Assembly (NCBI GenBank): GCA_001599915.1
Contig: BCIG01000023.1
Coordinates: forward strand, 434,001 to 498,000
Length of the DNA stretch: 64,000 nt
Source of the DNA: Symbiotaphrina buchneri
Taxonomy: Eukaryota > Ascomycota > Symbiotaphrinales > Symbiotaphrinaceae
Reading direction: 5' to 3'
Part shown: positions 32,832 to 43,756 of the stretch, piece after piece
How positions within the stretch are numbered: the first letter of the stretch is position 1
Layout: the number at the start of each line of letters is the position of its first letter
Position numbers and translations under genes: made by a program
The notes under the pieces: model-generated
What the model was told of the DNA's origin: nothing
The model's input: the letters and a program-made list of their open reading frames with translations, nothing else
The model's database searches: none

Positions 32832-34906
32832 GTATGTTGGTGCCATGCATGGCGCAGGCTACTTTGTTCCGTTGGTCACTCCAATTTGTCATTTTTCCTA
32901 CCTTTCCTACTTTCTCATCCTGATGCACCGCATACAAGTCCGCAATTTTACCTTTTCGTGAACCTTCGTCTATGGGCTTTCTTCCTTTGCATCTGCGTAT
33001 TGGCTGAGGTTATCTGGTTGCTGATATAACATTCTACGGCGGGAGTTAATGGGTGGTTCGTCATATACAGCAAAGGCTGGGAAAGGTGATACGATGCGGC
33101 TATTTGGGATACCCTTTTGTCTTTCCTTTCTTTCTCTCTTCCTTTCTTCCTCTCTCCTGCCAACTCCTCCGATCTCTCATCTTCCTATTCATCAATATTA
33201 CTCCTACCGACTCATCAATTTAGATCCTACAAGCACACCAAACATATGATAAACCTAGGGCTCCGTGTGACAAAACCGTCCCAACCTTCCTCCCAACGTC
33301 CCGCAACATGGCAAACACCCAGTCCTACCCACCTATATCTCGATCATGCAGACCTCCGCCCCATCATCTCGCGATGATGCTGCTACCCGCTGCAGATGGC
33401 GTACGGTAACGCAAGACTCGGCGCCTGCCGTCCGTCCGTTTGGCCTGCTCCCTTGACTCCGCCCTGACCGTACGCCCTGTGCGCCTACTCTATTCTTGGT
33501 TCCTTTCCGCATGACCGCCGTCCTTCGACTGACGATTTACGGTAATTACGGTTGGCCCCCATGACCCACTTTAAAATGTAGATGTAGATACAGTACTCTG
33601 TACAAAGCCCAGCGGCGGCGTACAACCCTACTTTGACGTCTTTGTACTTTTGCTCCCTCGGGAGGCATCAACAAGGTATGTGGAGATAAGGTAGGCAGCC
33701 GGTCGCCTGCCCTGCCAGCGCACGATCCCAGACACTCCGGCAGTGGCCTCGGTGCCTACCTGCAACTGCAGGACAGAAGGCCGACAGGGAAGGCAGACAA
33801 AGGGGAAGCGAAAAGAGGCATCCATCCATCCACCCAGCTATTGAACCATCCAATCCCATCCTCTTTCCTATCCCTGCCCTGTCTTTCCTCAACTCACCCG
33901 GGCCACTTCGAACGGACCAAACAGAAAAAGTCCCGCAGCACCTTGGGAGGGCCCCCGCGATCGGGGATCTCGGGCTGGTTTTGGTACCCATACCGTGCAT
34001 TCTGGGATCAATCCATGTCCTGGCTGCCTTTTCCCGCTTCCCATCTACCTAGGTAGCTACCTGCCTATCATTTCATTCCCCCTACGCTGTACTTTAAAGC
34101 AACACTCGGATGTGGGTTGGCCGTTAGTCTGTTTGCAGACCACCCTGATTCGAGTGGTGCAGGGAATCAGAGCTGAGAGTGTGGGCGCTTGTTTGCAGCA
34201 GCAGGAGATGCAGCTCGCCGTTTTGGGCGAGGCGTTTAGCAGGGAGGCAGCGAGGGCACAGGCGCTTGCTTGCGGGGGCGGAAAGGCCGGTGCGGTGAGC
34301 CGAGTAACTTGCCGTGGCTTTGGGCAGGGGGCTTTGGGATGGGACTGGGATATGTCACTCCATGGCCGCTGACGACGTAGCTCGGTTCTCTGTCGTTCAT
34401 GAGACCTACTGACTTGTGTGTCTGGGATGGTGGCTTGCGAGGTTGGTCCCCTGCGGGCTTGAGGGATGTGGAAGCGGCCTTCTTTTCCTTTTCGTTGACT
34501 TCATGGATGCAGAGACTTGATACGGATAGCTATTACAGTGGTTGGATAGGTGTACAGTCGCCAATTAATGGATGGATGTTAGCTGTGCTGCTCATTGCGC
34601 TCTTGCTATCTGGGGCTCGAGTGTAGTATTGCGTGATATGGATCAGGAAGGAATCACCGGGTCGATCCTCTGAGCTGCATAATAGCTTTTAAAGAAGAAT
34701 ACCATCATATCGAGAGTCAATCATAAGGCCATCAAGCGGATCGTAAAATGTATAACAATAAAACAAAATTCCAACCAGCGGGACAGAACGCTCAAAATAG
34801 CTGGCGTAACCTCCGAAAATATACAGTCATCATCATCATCATCATCATATCGTGATATAGCCAGCGTCATATATACACATTATAAAAGTGGACGCAGAGT
34901 GGACCG
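32832..34906. other. 2.1 kb tail-to-tail region between two C2H2 genes
   Basis: The 3' flanks of converging genes. It includes a long pyrimidine tract near 33108-33180, a GTACTCTGTAC palindrome at 33593-33603 and a CAT microsatellite at 34827. Frames at 33995-34372 and 34399-34626 have no known relatives. Confidence 0.5.
34827..34848. repeat. CAT trinucleotide microsatellite
   Basis: About seven tandem CAT units in the 3' flank of the minus-strand C2H2 gene. Confidence 0.8.
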
Positions 34907-37900
34907 TCATTCGACCTCGCATCCGGAACACCCCGCAAATCGATGATGGCACGCAACACAACCGCTGTCCATTTGAATCGTGTGAGGACCATAGCCGCAA
35001 TTGCACTATTGATAATCGAAAGTCAGCAAACGCGAATGCGAGGTGGGACCGGCTCTGGGCCGCTTACGCAGAACCAGCGTTCAGGCGGGGCCTGCATTGG
35101 CCGCTTTGCTGCGCGGTGGTGAGCACCAAGATCCGGACTGCTCTTTCGCTTGAGCCTTTGACGTTGCTCCAGCTCAGAAGAGATTATGGGCGCTGCTTCG
35201 TTATTCCCCTGAATATCTCCGTGGGGTATGGAGTCTTCGTCCCCTGGAGAGTCGGTGTAACTGTCGTAGGTGTCATCCTCCCGGATTTCACCCCTGGGGG
35301 ATTTTTCGTTGATATCAACCCACTCGGCGATCCGTTTGCCTTCATCAAAGTGCTTTCCAACATGGTCGAACCGTTCATCCCAAGCCCTTAAGCAATCCTT
35401 GTCAATGATTTTCCGGCAGAAGCCACACCAATAGCTAGCCTGATAGTTGGGGCCAATGCGAGAATTCCTAGCTTCGACCTTAATGGCGTTTTCGCCCTTG
35501 ACGTTATGGCATGCACGCAGATGGTGGGTGAAGTTCTCCCGGCGAAAAAAGGCCCGGCCACAGGCTGCCGAGGCAAGGGTAGATCTGGAAACAGTACTGC
35601 TGGAAATAGGGGTTGAAGGAGGAAGCTGGCAGCGCCAGGTCTCTAACTGATAATGTTGCGAGTTCTCATGTCGTTTCCAATCACCTTTGCTGCCAAAGGT
35701 GCTTCTGCAATGATAATGAGTGCAGCCGTAAGGACGATCATGTCGTTTCATATGTTTCCTAAGCATAATTTAGAGACCACTGATAATTGTCAATTGATGT
35801 GAATTCTCACCTCATGTCACAGGGGCGATTCTTGATCTTCCCACAGAATCGGCATTTGAGTTTCTGACGCTGCTGGCCCCCTTTGGAAGCGGAAGACTTG
35901 GAATCTCGGGCAGAGTCCTCCGTTGAATGTATTTGGCGGCCTCGCTCGATCCCGGCTTGGAAGATCTTCCAGATCTGAGAACGCCTGAAAGCATTGGATC
36001 CCGTCCCGTGAATGTCACGCATGCGGGAGCCTTGACTCTCCTCCTGACTCAGAAGGTCCATATTAGAGTCATCTATCTCCGACCTACAAGTCCGGATTTC
36101 ACCCGACCGTAATAGCGACATAAAATCTTCAATATCAAGGCCTTCGCCGAGTCGCTGTAACAGTTCGGGTTCTATATCGAGATCTTGCAGGCCGTCAGGC
36201 ATGTTCAGCGGAGCTGTCATAGCTTGCTGGACCGAGTCCATCCCAATGGTAGCCGTATTTTTGGGCGCGGTAGTGGATGATGGCAAGTATGGCCTCTCAC
36301 ACGGACCGTCGACCCTTAATTGGAATGTTGGGATTTCTTCCTGTCTTGGAGCAGTAGATGGTACGTTCTCAGCACCAAGATCCATGGGCGAAAGTACCGG
36401 TGAGAGGGAATTCGGTTCAAAACCGTTTGCTTCGTACCTCTGAGGAAATGCGAAGCCATCATTGCAGAAATTCGCCAACTTACAGGGATCAATGCTGCCC
36501 TGATCAGTTCCCACGGCCTGCATCCCGAAAAAACCATGTTGGGCTGAAGATGACCGGGTATGTGCACTGACTTGGGCCATGTTACTGCCCTCCATTTTCA
36601 TCTTGTTAAGGTCTCGAGTATTCCTGAGACCCCGTAGAAGCTCATCCCCGTCTGATAAAGGGTCCTCATCGACGGCCTGCTCCGTCTCATACTCCGCGTC
36701 CACATCTTGACCCGATGCGTTCTCATCAGACATACGCAAAGCTTGGCCATCAACTTCAGATCTGCCATCTCTGCTTGTCAACAACCAGCTTCGGAAGATG
36801 CGCAGACACCTGGAGGAGCTTCTGACCTTTTTAGCAGAGCATCCACGTCTTCGCTGGGATGGATCTTCTCGATATGCTTCTGGAAATTATCTTTCCGGGG
36901 CCAGACTTTCCCTTTGGAGCGGCATTGTGGGTACGCGCATTTGTAGCTTTTGGTGCTCCCAGCTAGCCCGTGTACACTCTTCTTATGACGTTGAAGATCA
37001 TTCTCTGTTGCAAATCCCTTGTCGCGGGTGCAGTTAGGTTCCTTGCAACGGAAAGGTAATGTGTGACGCGCCTGATGTTTCCTGGGTCATACATCAGTCA
37101 GTCCCTTTCGACATTGAGGTTAGAACGACTCACCTGAACTCGGAGGGAGTTCGACAAGTATGCGAACAGTCATGGCATTTGAAAGTACCGTCGGGCGACT
37201 CAGTTATCAAATGCTCTTTTGCCTCAGACGTTGGAAAAAGGGACTCCTTCCTCAGATCTTGCGTGACAAGACTGGACGGCTGCTTATCATCTTGAAGCTG
37301 GTCCATGAGGTCGAAATTGTCCATTCGTGCAGCAGCAATGTTAACATCGTCTTTCGAAGAATCCAACGGCGCATAGCCACTAAAGACGGAGTCAGAAGCA
37401 ACACTCCTGGTGCCATATCCAGAATCGGACAAGAATGTGGAAGGAGCGACGCTTTCGACCTCGGATTGTGGGCTGCTACGATATCCAGTAAATGATGGTA
37501 TTGGAGCGAGTCTGTGAGAATATTGCTGGTCCTGGAAAGACGGACTTGCAGCCATCCCGGTTACACGCGCAGGATTCCACGGGCCATCGTTGTCATAGAA
37601 TGTTGATATGGGGTCACTCGAAGGCCAAGAACCAAACGTGTGGCCTGCAGAACTAGGAGAAAAGTGCGCATTCTGTGTTGAAGGATAGCCTTGAAGATCT
37701 GTCATGGCCATCATTGATCCAGGGGATAGACGGAGTATGTCAGACTGTGGAGACAGGACTGTGAGCGGGGTATTGCCCATCTTGTCTGTCCATTGACCCA
37801 TTGAGGAAGCTTCTAGCCCAGCGTCCATAGGATATGATGGATCTCGCAGGGCTGGATCAATGTTCTACAGAAGAGTCAATAACCCGATACAAGCGATCAG

Positions 37901-37968
37901 AGAGAGCCTTCGAGACATACGTCTTGCGACTCGAAAGGAAAGAGATCCGGGCGAGTGTTGGAATACAT
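34907..37968 (-). CDS. six-exon multi-C2H2 zinc finger regulator with C-terminal Cys-rich knuckle
   Basis: A nuclear regulator of about 927 residues. Exons: 37968-37921, 37864-37134, 37081-36827, 36770-35811, 35758-35068 and 35005-34907; all phases fit. Exon 1 codes MYSNTRPDLFPFESQD only. A first finger block spans about residues 245-335: FKCHDCSHTCRTPSEFRKHQ, then FRCKEPNC...GFATENDLQRHKKSVH, then YKCAYPQCR...WPRKDNFQKHIEKIH. An acidic linker follows. A second block runs LKCRFCGKIKNRPCDMRKHMKRH, YGCTHYHCRSTFGSKGDWKRH, a split finger with CGRAFFRRENFTHHL, and WCGFCRKII...RFDHVGKHF. The last exon adds WFC joined to CNCGYGP and GCVACHHRFAGC, a Zn-knuckle ending known in this family. The intron 36826-36771 (donor GTCAGA) is the least certain; without it the frame stops between the two blocks. 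Confidence 0.85.
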
Positions 37969-39448
37969 CTATTCGAGTCAGCCGGACGAACCAGTGACAG
38001 CTCATTCAGGGCGGAATAACCTTGCTAACGCAGCGCTTTGGAAAAATTCAAGACTACCAATTGCTTGGGGTCCCTGCCGGTTCTCGAAGTCACAAGGCTA
38101 TGATAACGGCCGGGCGACCAAGCAACCAGACTCACTCGAGGGGTATTCCAGTCAATGCAAAGCAAACATTGGGCAAGCAAACATAACTAGCTGATCAACA
38201 ATGTCTTTGGTAGATTCCAAGATGGGTAGAGTAAGTTTGTAGGTTCGCAAAGGCAGGCAGGACAGGTAATTAAGTCCGCCCTGGATGCATTATGCCAGCG
38301 GGGCATCCAGTGCTACGACACCGCCCTCTTTCAGCCGCATCCTCAGAAAAATTGCTGGGCCGCAGGAAATGGTCACAGGCACAAGGTCCGTTCTGCTCCG
38401 CATCGGCCGTCCGAAAGAATGTTAGATCAAGCTCAGGATGTGCCAGGATCCTCAGACGCCTTGCGGGCGGGTGAGCAGTGACCGCTTGGTTATCGAAGCA
38501 GAAGCAGGGCGTTTCGGGGCGCGGAAGAAGGGCGGAGACGCTAGTGCGGGCGAACCGTCGCGGTTGCCTGGTTGCCTTCATCTTCTCCTCTACTTCGTAC
38601 CACTCGTTCTTCATAACATCGTCTTCCCATTGGCTAAATGACGCAGTAGCTGTGCCGTCTCCGTGCCTTATCGTGCAAGAGTTACAAAGAAACATTTTCA
38701 ACCATATTGCTAATCACTTATCGTTGGCTCAGCCGGAGCCGCATATCCTACAGTGCGTCCTAATCCCTCACTAGGGCCTCGACATCAGAAGAGGACCGTT
38801 GCAGATACACGCAGGTTGCCGTGGGGATTATGGAACAAATATGCGAAAGCAACGCGATACCGCACGTTGCACTATCCAAGGGGCAGTGTATCCACAACGC
38901 TACAACCTGATACCGTTGCGTTGTAATGTGACACCGCAATGCGCCCCCAGATACAATCATCCAAGTTTTTTAGGAGAGCAAACAGTGGCTTTTATGAACT
39001 TCGTCATCTGATCTTACAAGCAACAAACATTTCGTTTTCTTCAGATCTTCCTCCAGTGCAGTCGCTCTTTACTTGTCCCTTTTTTGGTCTTGTCCAGTTG
39101 GACAAGATGGGTTGTCTCCCCATTCTCGAAGTACAATCGCAATTGTCCACCATCTGTGACTCTTCCGCTGTCAATGATTTAAACCAATGCGCCTTAATAT
39201 CATGGTCCTCTGGGGAAAGCCCGTTCACGCCGGATCTAGGAGACCTGCTGCCCATATTCTTTGTCTGCTCATGGTATTGACGATAAAGGAGCGTTTCTTT
39301 GTAACTGAACTTGCGGGTTCATCTTCATCTTTCTCCATACTCAACGCTGACCCGCTGACTGGCGTCTTCTTCCCCTTCAAGTTTACATTAATTTCGTTCC
39401 ATAGCCACAGGACACTTATTGAATCATAATCGCTCTACAATTGCCGCG
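37969..39448. other. divergent 1.5 kb region
   Basis: Upstream DNA of the six-exon C2H2 gene (minus) and of the proline-rich protein gene (plus). A 143-codon minus frame near 38270-38701 overlaps plus frames and resembles nothing. No gene is claimed. Confidence 0.5.
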
Positions 39449-41062
39449 ATGGATTCGGATGCCCCTATCGATCACGGACATTGGTCCAACGGCCAAGTCA
39501 CCGACGATACGTCACCAGTCGAGGCGGCCCTGGCAATTGCTATCGCGGACCTTGAAAGAGAAGCATCCAACCAGAAGCGTTCGAGAGCGAAAGCGCAGTC
39601 AATACTCGGGATAGGCCTGGGTTCTAAAGGCTCTCGAAGCTCGATGGAGTCACGAAGGTCGGCTTCAAGAGGCTCCACTCCCGTGCCGGACCATCCAAAA
39701 CAACGGACACTCAAAGAAAGAGGGGAAAGACGAAGGACTCATCTAAGAAGTGTAGTGAGGCGGACTAAGGTATACAGCAAGGTGTTTGGCGGGAAGGAGG
39801 AGGTGCAGGAAATGATTGACCAGCGTACAGGCAGGAAACTGCAAGCTTTCCTTCCGGGAGACGTCCAGAAAATCCTGGATCAGAGCGGGCAGCCTACGCC
39901 GCCTCCAATTGACATACGTTTCAGCGAGGGTCTCTATGTCGATAAAGATCGTCATATCGGAAGCGCTCCTAGCATGACTGGAAATGAGGAAGCTGTACCT
40001 TTCCACGAGTCTCCACCGCTCGCTCCTCCTGCACTGTCTTTTGCGACTCCTCGCCTGCCAAGTCTTCCGCAGCTACCCTCCCTCCAGGATACCTTCGGTC
40101 CCGCACCCGAGTCGCAATTCCTGCCAGAAGACTATAAACTGCCAGCGTCGCCCTTACAACCGCCGTCTCCGCCGCTTTCAAGGAGTCACACAAATACTCC
40201 ACCGCCTCTACCGGAGCACGGGGAGTTGCATCTGCCATCTTCAGCACATACGGTTCGAAGCACATGTACTCCTCCGCCTTCGAGCAGCATTCGCCGTATG
40301 CCTCGAACACCTCCAGGACCGCGCTCTTCATCCGCACCCCCTGCACAGCGCCGTCCGTTCTACCCGGTCGCGCAGCGCATGCTTCAGCGGCGACAGCTGA
40401 CACAACGAAAGCGTGAGCGCTACCCGCCGCAGTATATCCCAGGACCGCTGCCTGTGTCTTTCACCAGACGGCGGGCCATCACTCATAGGCATCAATCTTC
40501 CACTGTGTCAACAACTCCTTCAACAGTTGCCGACTGGGCAGCATTTCAGATGGCAATCTCGGGACCGACGGGCGGATATCTCATGGGTGGTATGGATGAA
40601 GACGATTACCGAGACACATTGGGAGAACCTGAGGCTGATGAACTCTGTGACTGGTTCGAGGGCTTTGGGGTAGGAGAAGGCCGTCTAGTGGATACTTATG
40701 AAAATGAATTAAGGAGGCTGGTCGAGCCCCGCGGCGCTGCTGCTGCTGGGAAGAACAATACGCCTTACAGTGAAGAGGAAGAAGCGACCCTGCCATATGA
40801 AGAGCGACGCCAGCAGCGGATGGAAGCAGCACCGACGGAAAGCTGGGATATGCTTCCCGGAGGTGTACCGGGGTATTTTGGCGGAAAGGGATGGACATCG
40901 GAGACTGTGAGGATCATGGATGAGATGGGCTGGGGTGGTACAGAACCAGCACAACAACCGCAGGTGAAATCGAAAGTGGATGAAGCAGGCAGATCTTCAC
41001 CGCGGTATATGGCTTTCAGGCCGGCTTTCAGGCCTTATAGTCCTTTTTTGGGGTACGGATAG
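39449..41062 (+). CDS. proline-rich conserved protein of unknown function
   Basis: A single-exon gene of 537 residues starting at the first good ATG (GCGATGG context). The N terminus has an acidic start then VEAALAIAIADLEREASNQK, a helical stretch. It continues into a basic region (KQRTLKERGERRRTHLRSVVRR) that could bind nucleic acid or act as a nuclear signal. A conserved motif, KVYSKVFGGKEEVQEMIDQR, follows. Residues 180-310 are Pro/Ser/Thr-rich with PPP and SPPL repeats of SH3/WW-ligand type. The C-terminal third is acidic and aromatic (WAAFQMAISGPTGGYLMGG, DELCDWFEGFGVGEG) and ends in a repeated FRPAFRPYSPF. I recall similar hypothetical proteins in other Eurotiales; no domain of known function is visible. 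It shares its upstream region with a C2H2 gene. Confidence 0.75.
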   Translation: MDSDAPIDHGHWSNGQVTDDTSPVEAALAIAIADLEREASNQKRSRAKAQSILGIGLGSKGSRSSMESRRSASRGSTPVPDHPKQRTLKERGERRRTHLRSVVRRTKVYSKVFGGKEEVQEMIDQRTGRKLQAFLPGDVQKILDQSGQPTPPPIDIRFSEGLYVDKDRHIGSAPSMTGNEEAVPFHESPPLAPPALSFATPRLPSLPQLPSLQDTFGPAPESQFLPEDYKLPASPLQPPSPPLSRSHTNTPPPLPEHGELHLPSSAHTVRSTCTPPPSSSIRRMPRTPPGPRSSSAPPAQRRPFYPVAQRMLQRRQLTQRKRERYPPQYIPGPLPVSFTRRRAITHRHQSSTVSTTPSTVADWAAFQMAISGPTGGYLMGGMDEDDYRDTLGEPEADELCDWFEGFGVGEGRLVDTYENELRRLVEPRGAAAAGKNNTPYSEEEEATLPYEERRQQRMEAAPTESWDMLPGGVPGYFGGKGWTSETVRIMDEMGWGGTEPAQQPQVKSKVDEAGRSSPRYMAFRPAFRPYSPFLGYG

Positions 41063-42057
41063 CCTGACTTGGATTTGGAGTGCTGCCTGGTTGTATCAAT
41101 TGTATCAAAAGGAGGAGGAAAGAAAATCCATATAACTATTTAATCCTGCGCATTCGAAGAGAGATATGCGAAGCTCGCAAAACATTCCTTTTACGCGTAG
41201 AGACTCCCGCCTGGTGACCCGGGCAGACCGACGAATCATAAGCGCTCCCGCGCACTCTACGGTAGGCCTCAAGGTCCGCCCGAGGAGTGCCCTTATCGCT
41301 TGGTGCGCATGACCCTGGATAAAGGAATTAGGTGCGGAACAAAGAACCACCACCGCACTCGCCACAGCAATGAACGTGACCGTAGCCTTTGACCTTTCAG
41401 TGCGATGTTGAGTGGATCTAAAAGGGGAATCGACGGTGGCTGAGCATCGGAATTTTTCGAACCGGCGGCGGGGATAGCGAACCTGCCACGCAATGCTTAA
41501 CTCGCAGCCACAGCGCCGTGGTTAAAGCAGCGTGCGTTATTCTGCTATTCTCAGCGAGTCAGGATAACCGATGCTCTTTGGACCAACCAGCTTCGCTTGC
41601 TTCAATGCTTGGTGTGCTTGTACGATTCACCGACCACTCAGCCCGCCTCCTTCCCTTGCCGCTTTAAATCCGGCTTGGCTTAGTGCCAAATCTCTCAGCT
41701 TCCACCCTTCTCCACCGACCGCGAGCCCCATCAACCGATCTGACGTCCCGACCCGGCTACTCTCTGGCTCCCCAAATAAATACACATCGTCACCACTTCG
41801 ACGTTTATCTTCAAACCACCATCGACATCGAAAGCCATCTACCCTCGATTGCCAACGATTGATTGAACTTCTGAGTTATCGCTGCTAGTGAAGAAGCGCT
41901 TGCGACACAGGATCTAAGAATCGTACGTCCCCTCACCCACCCTGAAGCGCAGCCTCAGCGGCGCAAGCGCTTCACCGCTCCAGCGACATCGAGAGAGAGA
42001 GAGTGAAGATCGTGGGCTAATGAAGAGTGTATAGAGAGTCTTTCCGACAACATCACA
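41063..42057. other. intergenic region and probable 5' leader of the CYSTM gene
   Basis: No gene is seen. The last 450 bp before 42058 is C/T-rich with a GA run at about 41992-42003, as expected for a long leader. A 105-codon frame at 41571 is Ser/Pro-rich and unlike known proteins. Confidence 0.5.
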
Positions 42058-42602
42058 ATGTCTGCGCAAGGATACTATAACCAGCAGCCGCAATACCCTC
42101 CCCAGAGGTACGCCACTCCCACATCCGCGAGTGAGATGACTCGTCAGCATCGCTTTTGTACCTTCAATCTCTCATAATGACACCGCCTTTTTTTTCTTTT
42201 ATACATCGCGATATGCCCCATCATTACACATTCTTGAAAGCCAGAAGCTGACATCTGGATTCCAGTCATGGCGGCTACCCACCCCAGGGCTACGGCTACC
42301 CACAGCAACAGGGCTACCCGCCACAGCAGTACGGCTACAACCAAGGCCCACCGCCAATGCAGTACCAGCAAGGTCCGCCCCCACAGCAGGTTGTCGTGAA
42401 GCAGCGGAAGCAGCGGAGCGGACTGGAGGCTTGGTGAGTTAAATCACCCCGCTACCCGCGGAGGAGGACGCCCTCCCAGGACTGAACGAGAAATACTAAC
42501 AAACGCTTGCCGTACAGTCTGGCTGCGCTCTGCTGTTGCTTCGTTTGCGAGGAGGGCTGTGACACATGTATAGATTGCTGTGAATGCGCGGAGATGTGCT
42601 AA
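42058..42602 (+). CDS. small CYSTM-type cysteine-rich membrane-associated protein
   Basis: A 100-residue protein from three exons: 42058-42107, 42266-42433 and 42518-42602, phases 2 and 2. The N-terminal two thirds is a Tyr/Pro/Gln/Gly tract with repeated GYPPQ, GYGYPQQ and QYGYNQGPPP units. A basic segment, VVVKQRKQRSGLEA, precedes a Cys-dense C terminus: CLAALCCCFVCEEGCDTC, then IDCCECAEMC. That arrangement is the CYSTM module (cysteine-rich transmembrane), found in small eukaryotic stress-response proteins that sit at the plasma membrane, often through palmitoylated cysteines. Thirteen of the last 29 residues are cysteine. Without splicing the gene is invisible as an ORF. Function in this fungus is unknown; stress or metal tolerance is a guess from plant and yeast relatives. 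Confidence 0.85.
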
Positions 42603-43756
42603 GCGGAGCGAACTAGGAATGGAGGGGGATAAAGGGCAGGGGAGCAGGTTGGAGTGGAACGGAGCGGAGTTGCCTGCAGGCCAATCCCTCAACGGCTGGA
42701 GGGCTTGGGGTGATGCAGGATTGATACGTCGATATGATGACACAACACTTTCCTTTCCTTTCGTGCAAGCTTTTCCTTCAGCCAATCTGCTGTTTCACTT
42801 TTTGAGGTTCTTTCTCGTCTGGCGTGCCTGCTGGTTTTGTTCATTCGTGGTGGATCACAAAAGATATAATACAGTACTCCGTACAGTACAGTACAGTACC
42901 CCTTTACCTGCCTCGTCGACGTTGCTAGCTAGCTAGTGAGTTAGTTTTTGGAATTGGAATTGCTATGGAATTGCTATCCAATTCAACTTTTGCCCGTCTC
43001 TTCTTGGGAAATCGGATCTATGTTGTCATCTGTGAGACATTGCGGGGGTAAGCTAAAGCCACCTTTATAGGCCCATATATACCATATGTCAGGTAGGTAC
43101 GATTGACGGTACAGCCGTGCTCAAAGACGAACAAACAGCAAGAACAGCAGCAAAAGGCAAGCAGCGAGTGATGGTGATGAGTACCGTTTCAGTGGGATTG
43201 TAATATACAGGATCTCTATTGGTCATATTCTAAACTGGGTATCTCATCATGCATGCTCATATGTCTATCATTGTCGGATCAATCCGTCGTTGATATACAT
43301 TTGCATCTCGTATAAGAAAACAAGGACGAAGGACGTTTGGTATCACGTTGACTCATCTATCCACCCACCCAATTCAGCCATCCATCGACTGCGTCACTCG
43401 CCTGAAAAGCAGATAAACACATGAGTAGAACATGCGCAAAGCAAAAGCACAAACATAACCACAACCATACCGCAAGGCTCTACCAAGATCAGACATAGCC
43501 GACACAAGAACAAGAACAAACAGCAATCTCAGCCTGGCTAAGACGACAGAGGGAAAACAAATCACAATTGCATCAAATTCAGGAACAACAATATAGGTAA
43601 ACAGCAACGCCTCTATCCCCATCACATCGTGAATGCATTGACTCAAAATGGCCTCAAAAGAAGGAGCGAGCAAAGGAATAAAGGCGGAAACAAAATTGCA
43701 AGGTGACCGTAGCCTGTTCCCGGTCCATCAATAAACCAACACACCCCCTCGGTAAC
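42603..43756. other. convergent intergenic region
   Basis: 3' flanks of the CYSTM gene and the large C2H2 gene. It contains a GTACTCCGTAC palindrome at 42874-42884 extended by tandem AGTAC units, and AT-rich DNA to 43300. A 99-codon minus frame at 43374-43673 is hydrophobic but unsupported. Confidence 0.55.
42874..42899. repeat. GTACTCCGTAC palindrome with tandem AGTAC units
   Basis: An inverse copy of the intergenic palindrome, followed by three overlapping CAGTA repeats. The same motif occurs near 28.8-30.0 kb. Confidence 0.65.

Noticed and set aside
34907-37968. Idea that the six-exon C2H2 gene is two genes fused by misprediction
   Set aside because: The two finger blocks join in phase through a plausible intron, and the combined order is one I know from other ascomycete proteins of this family.
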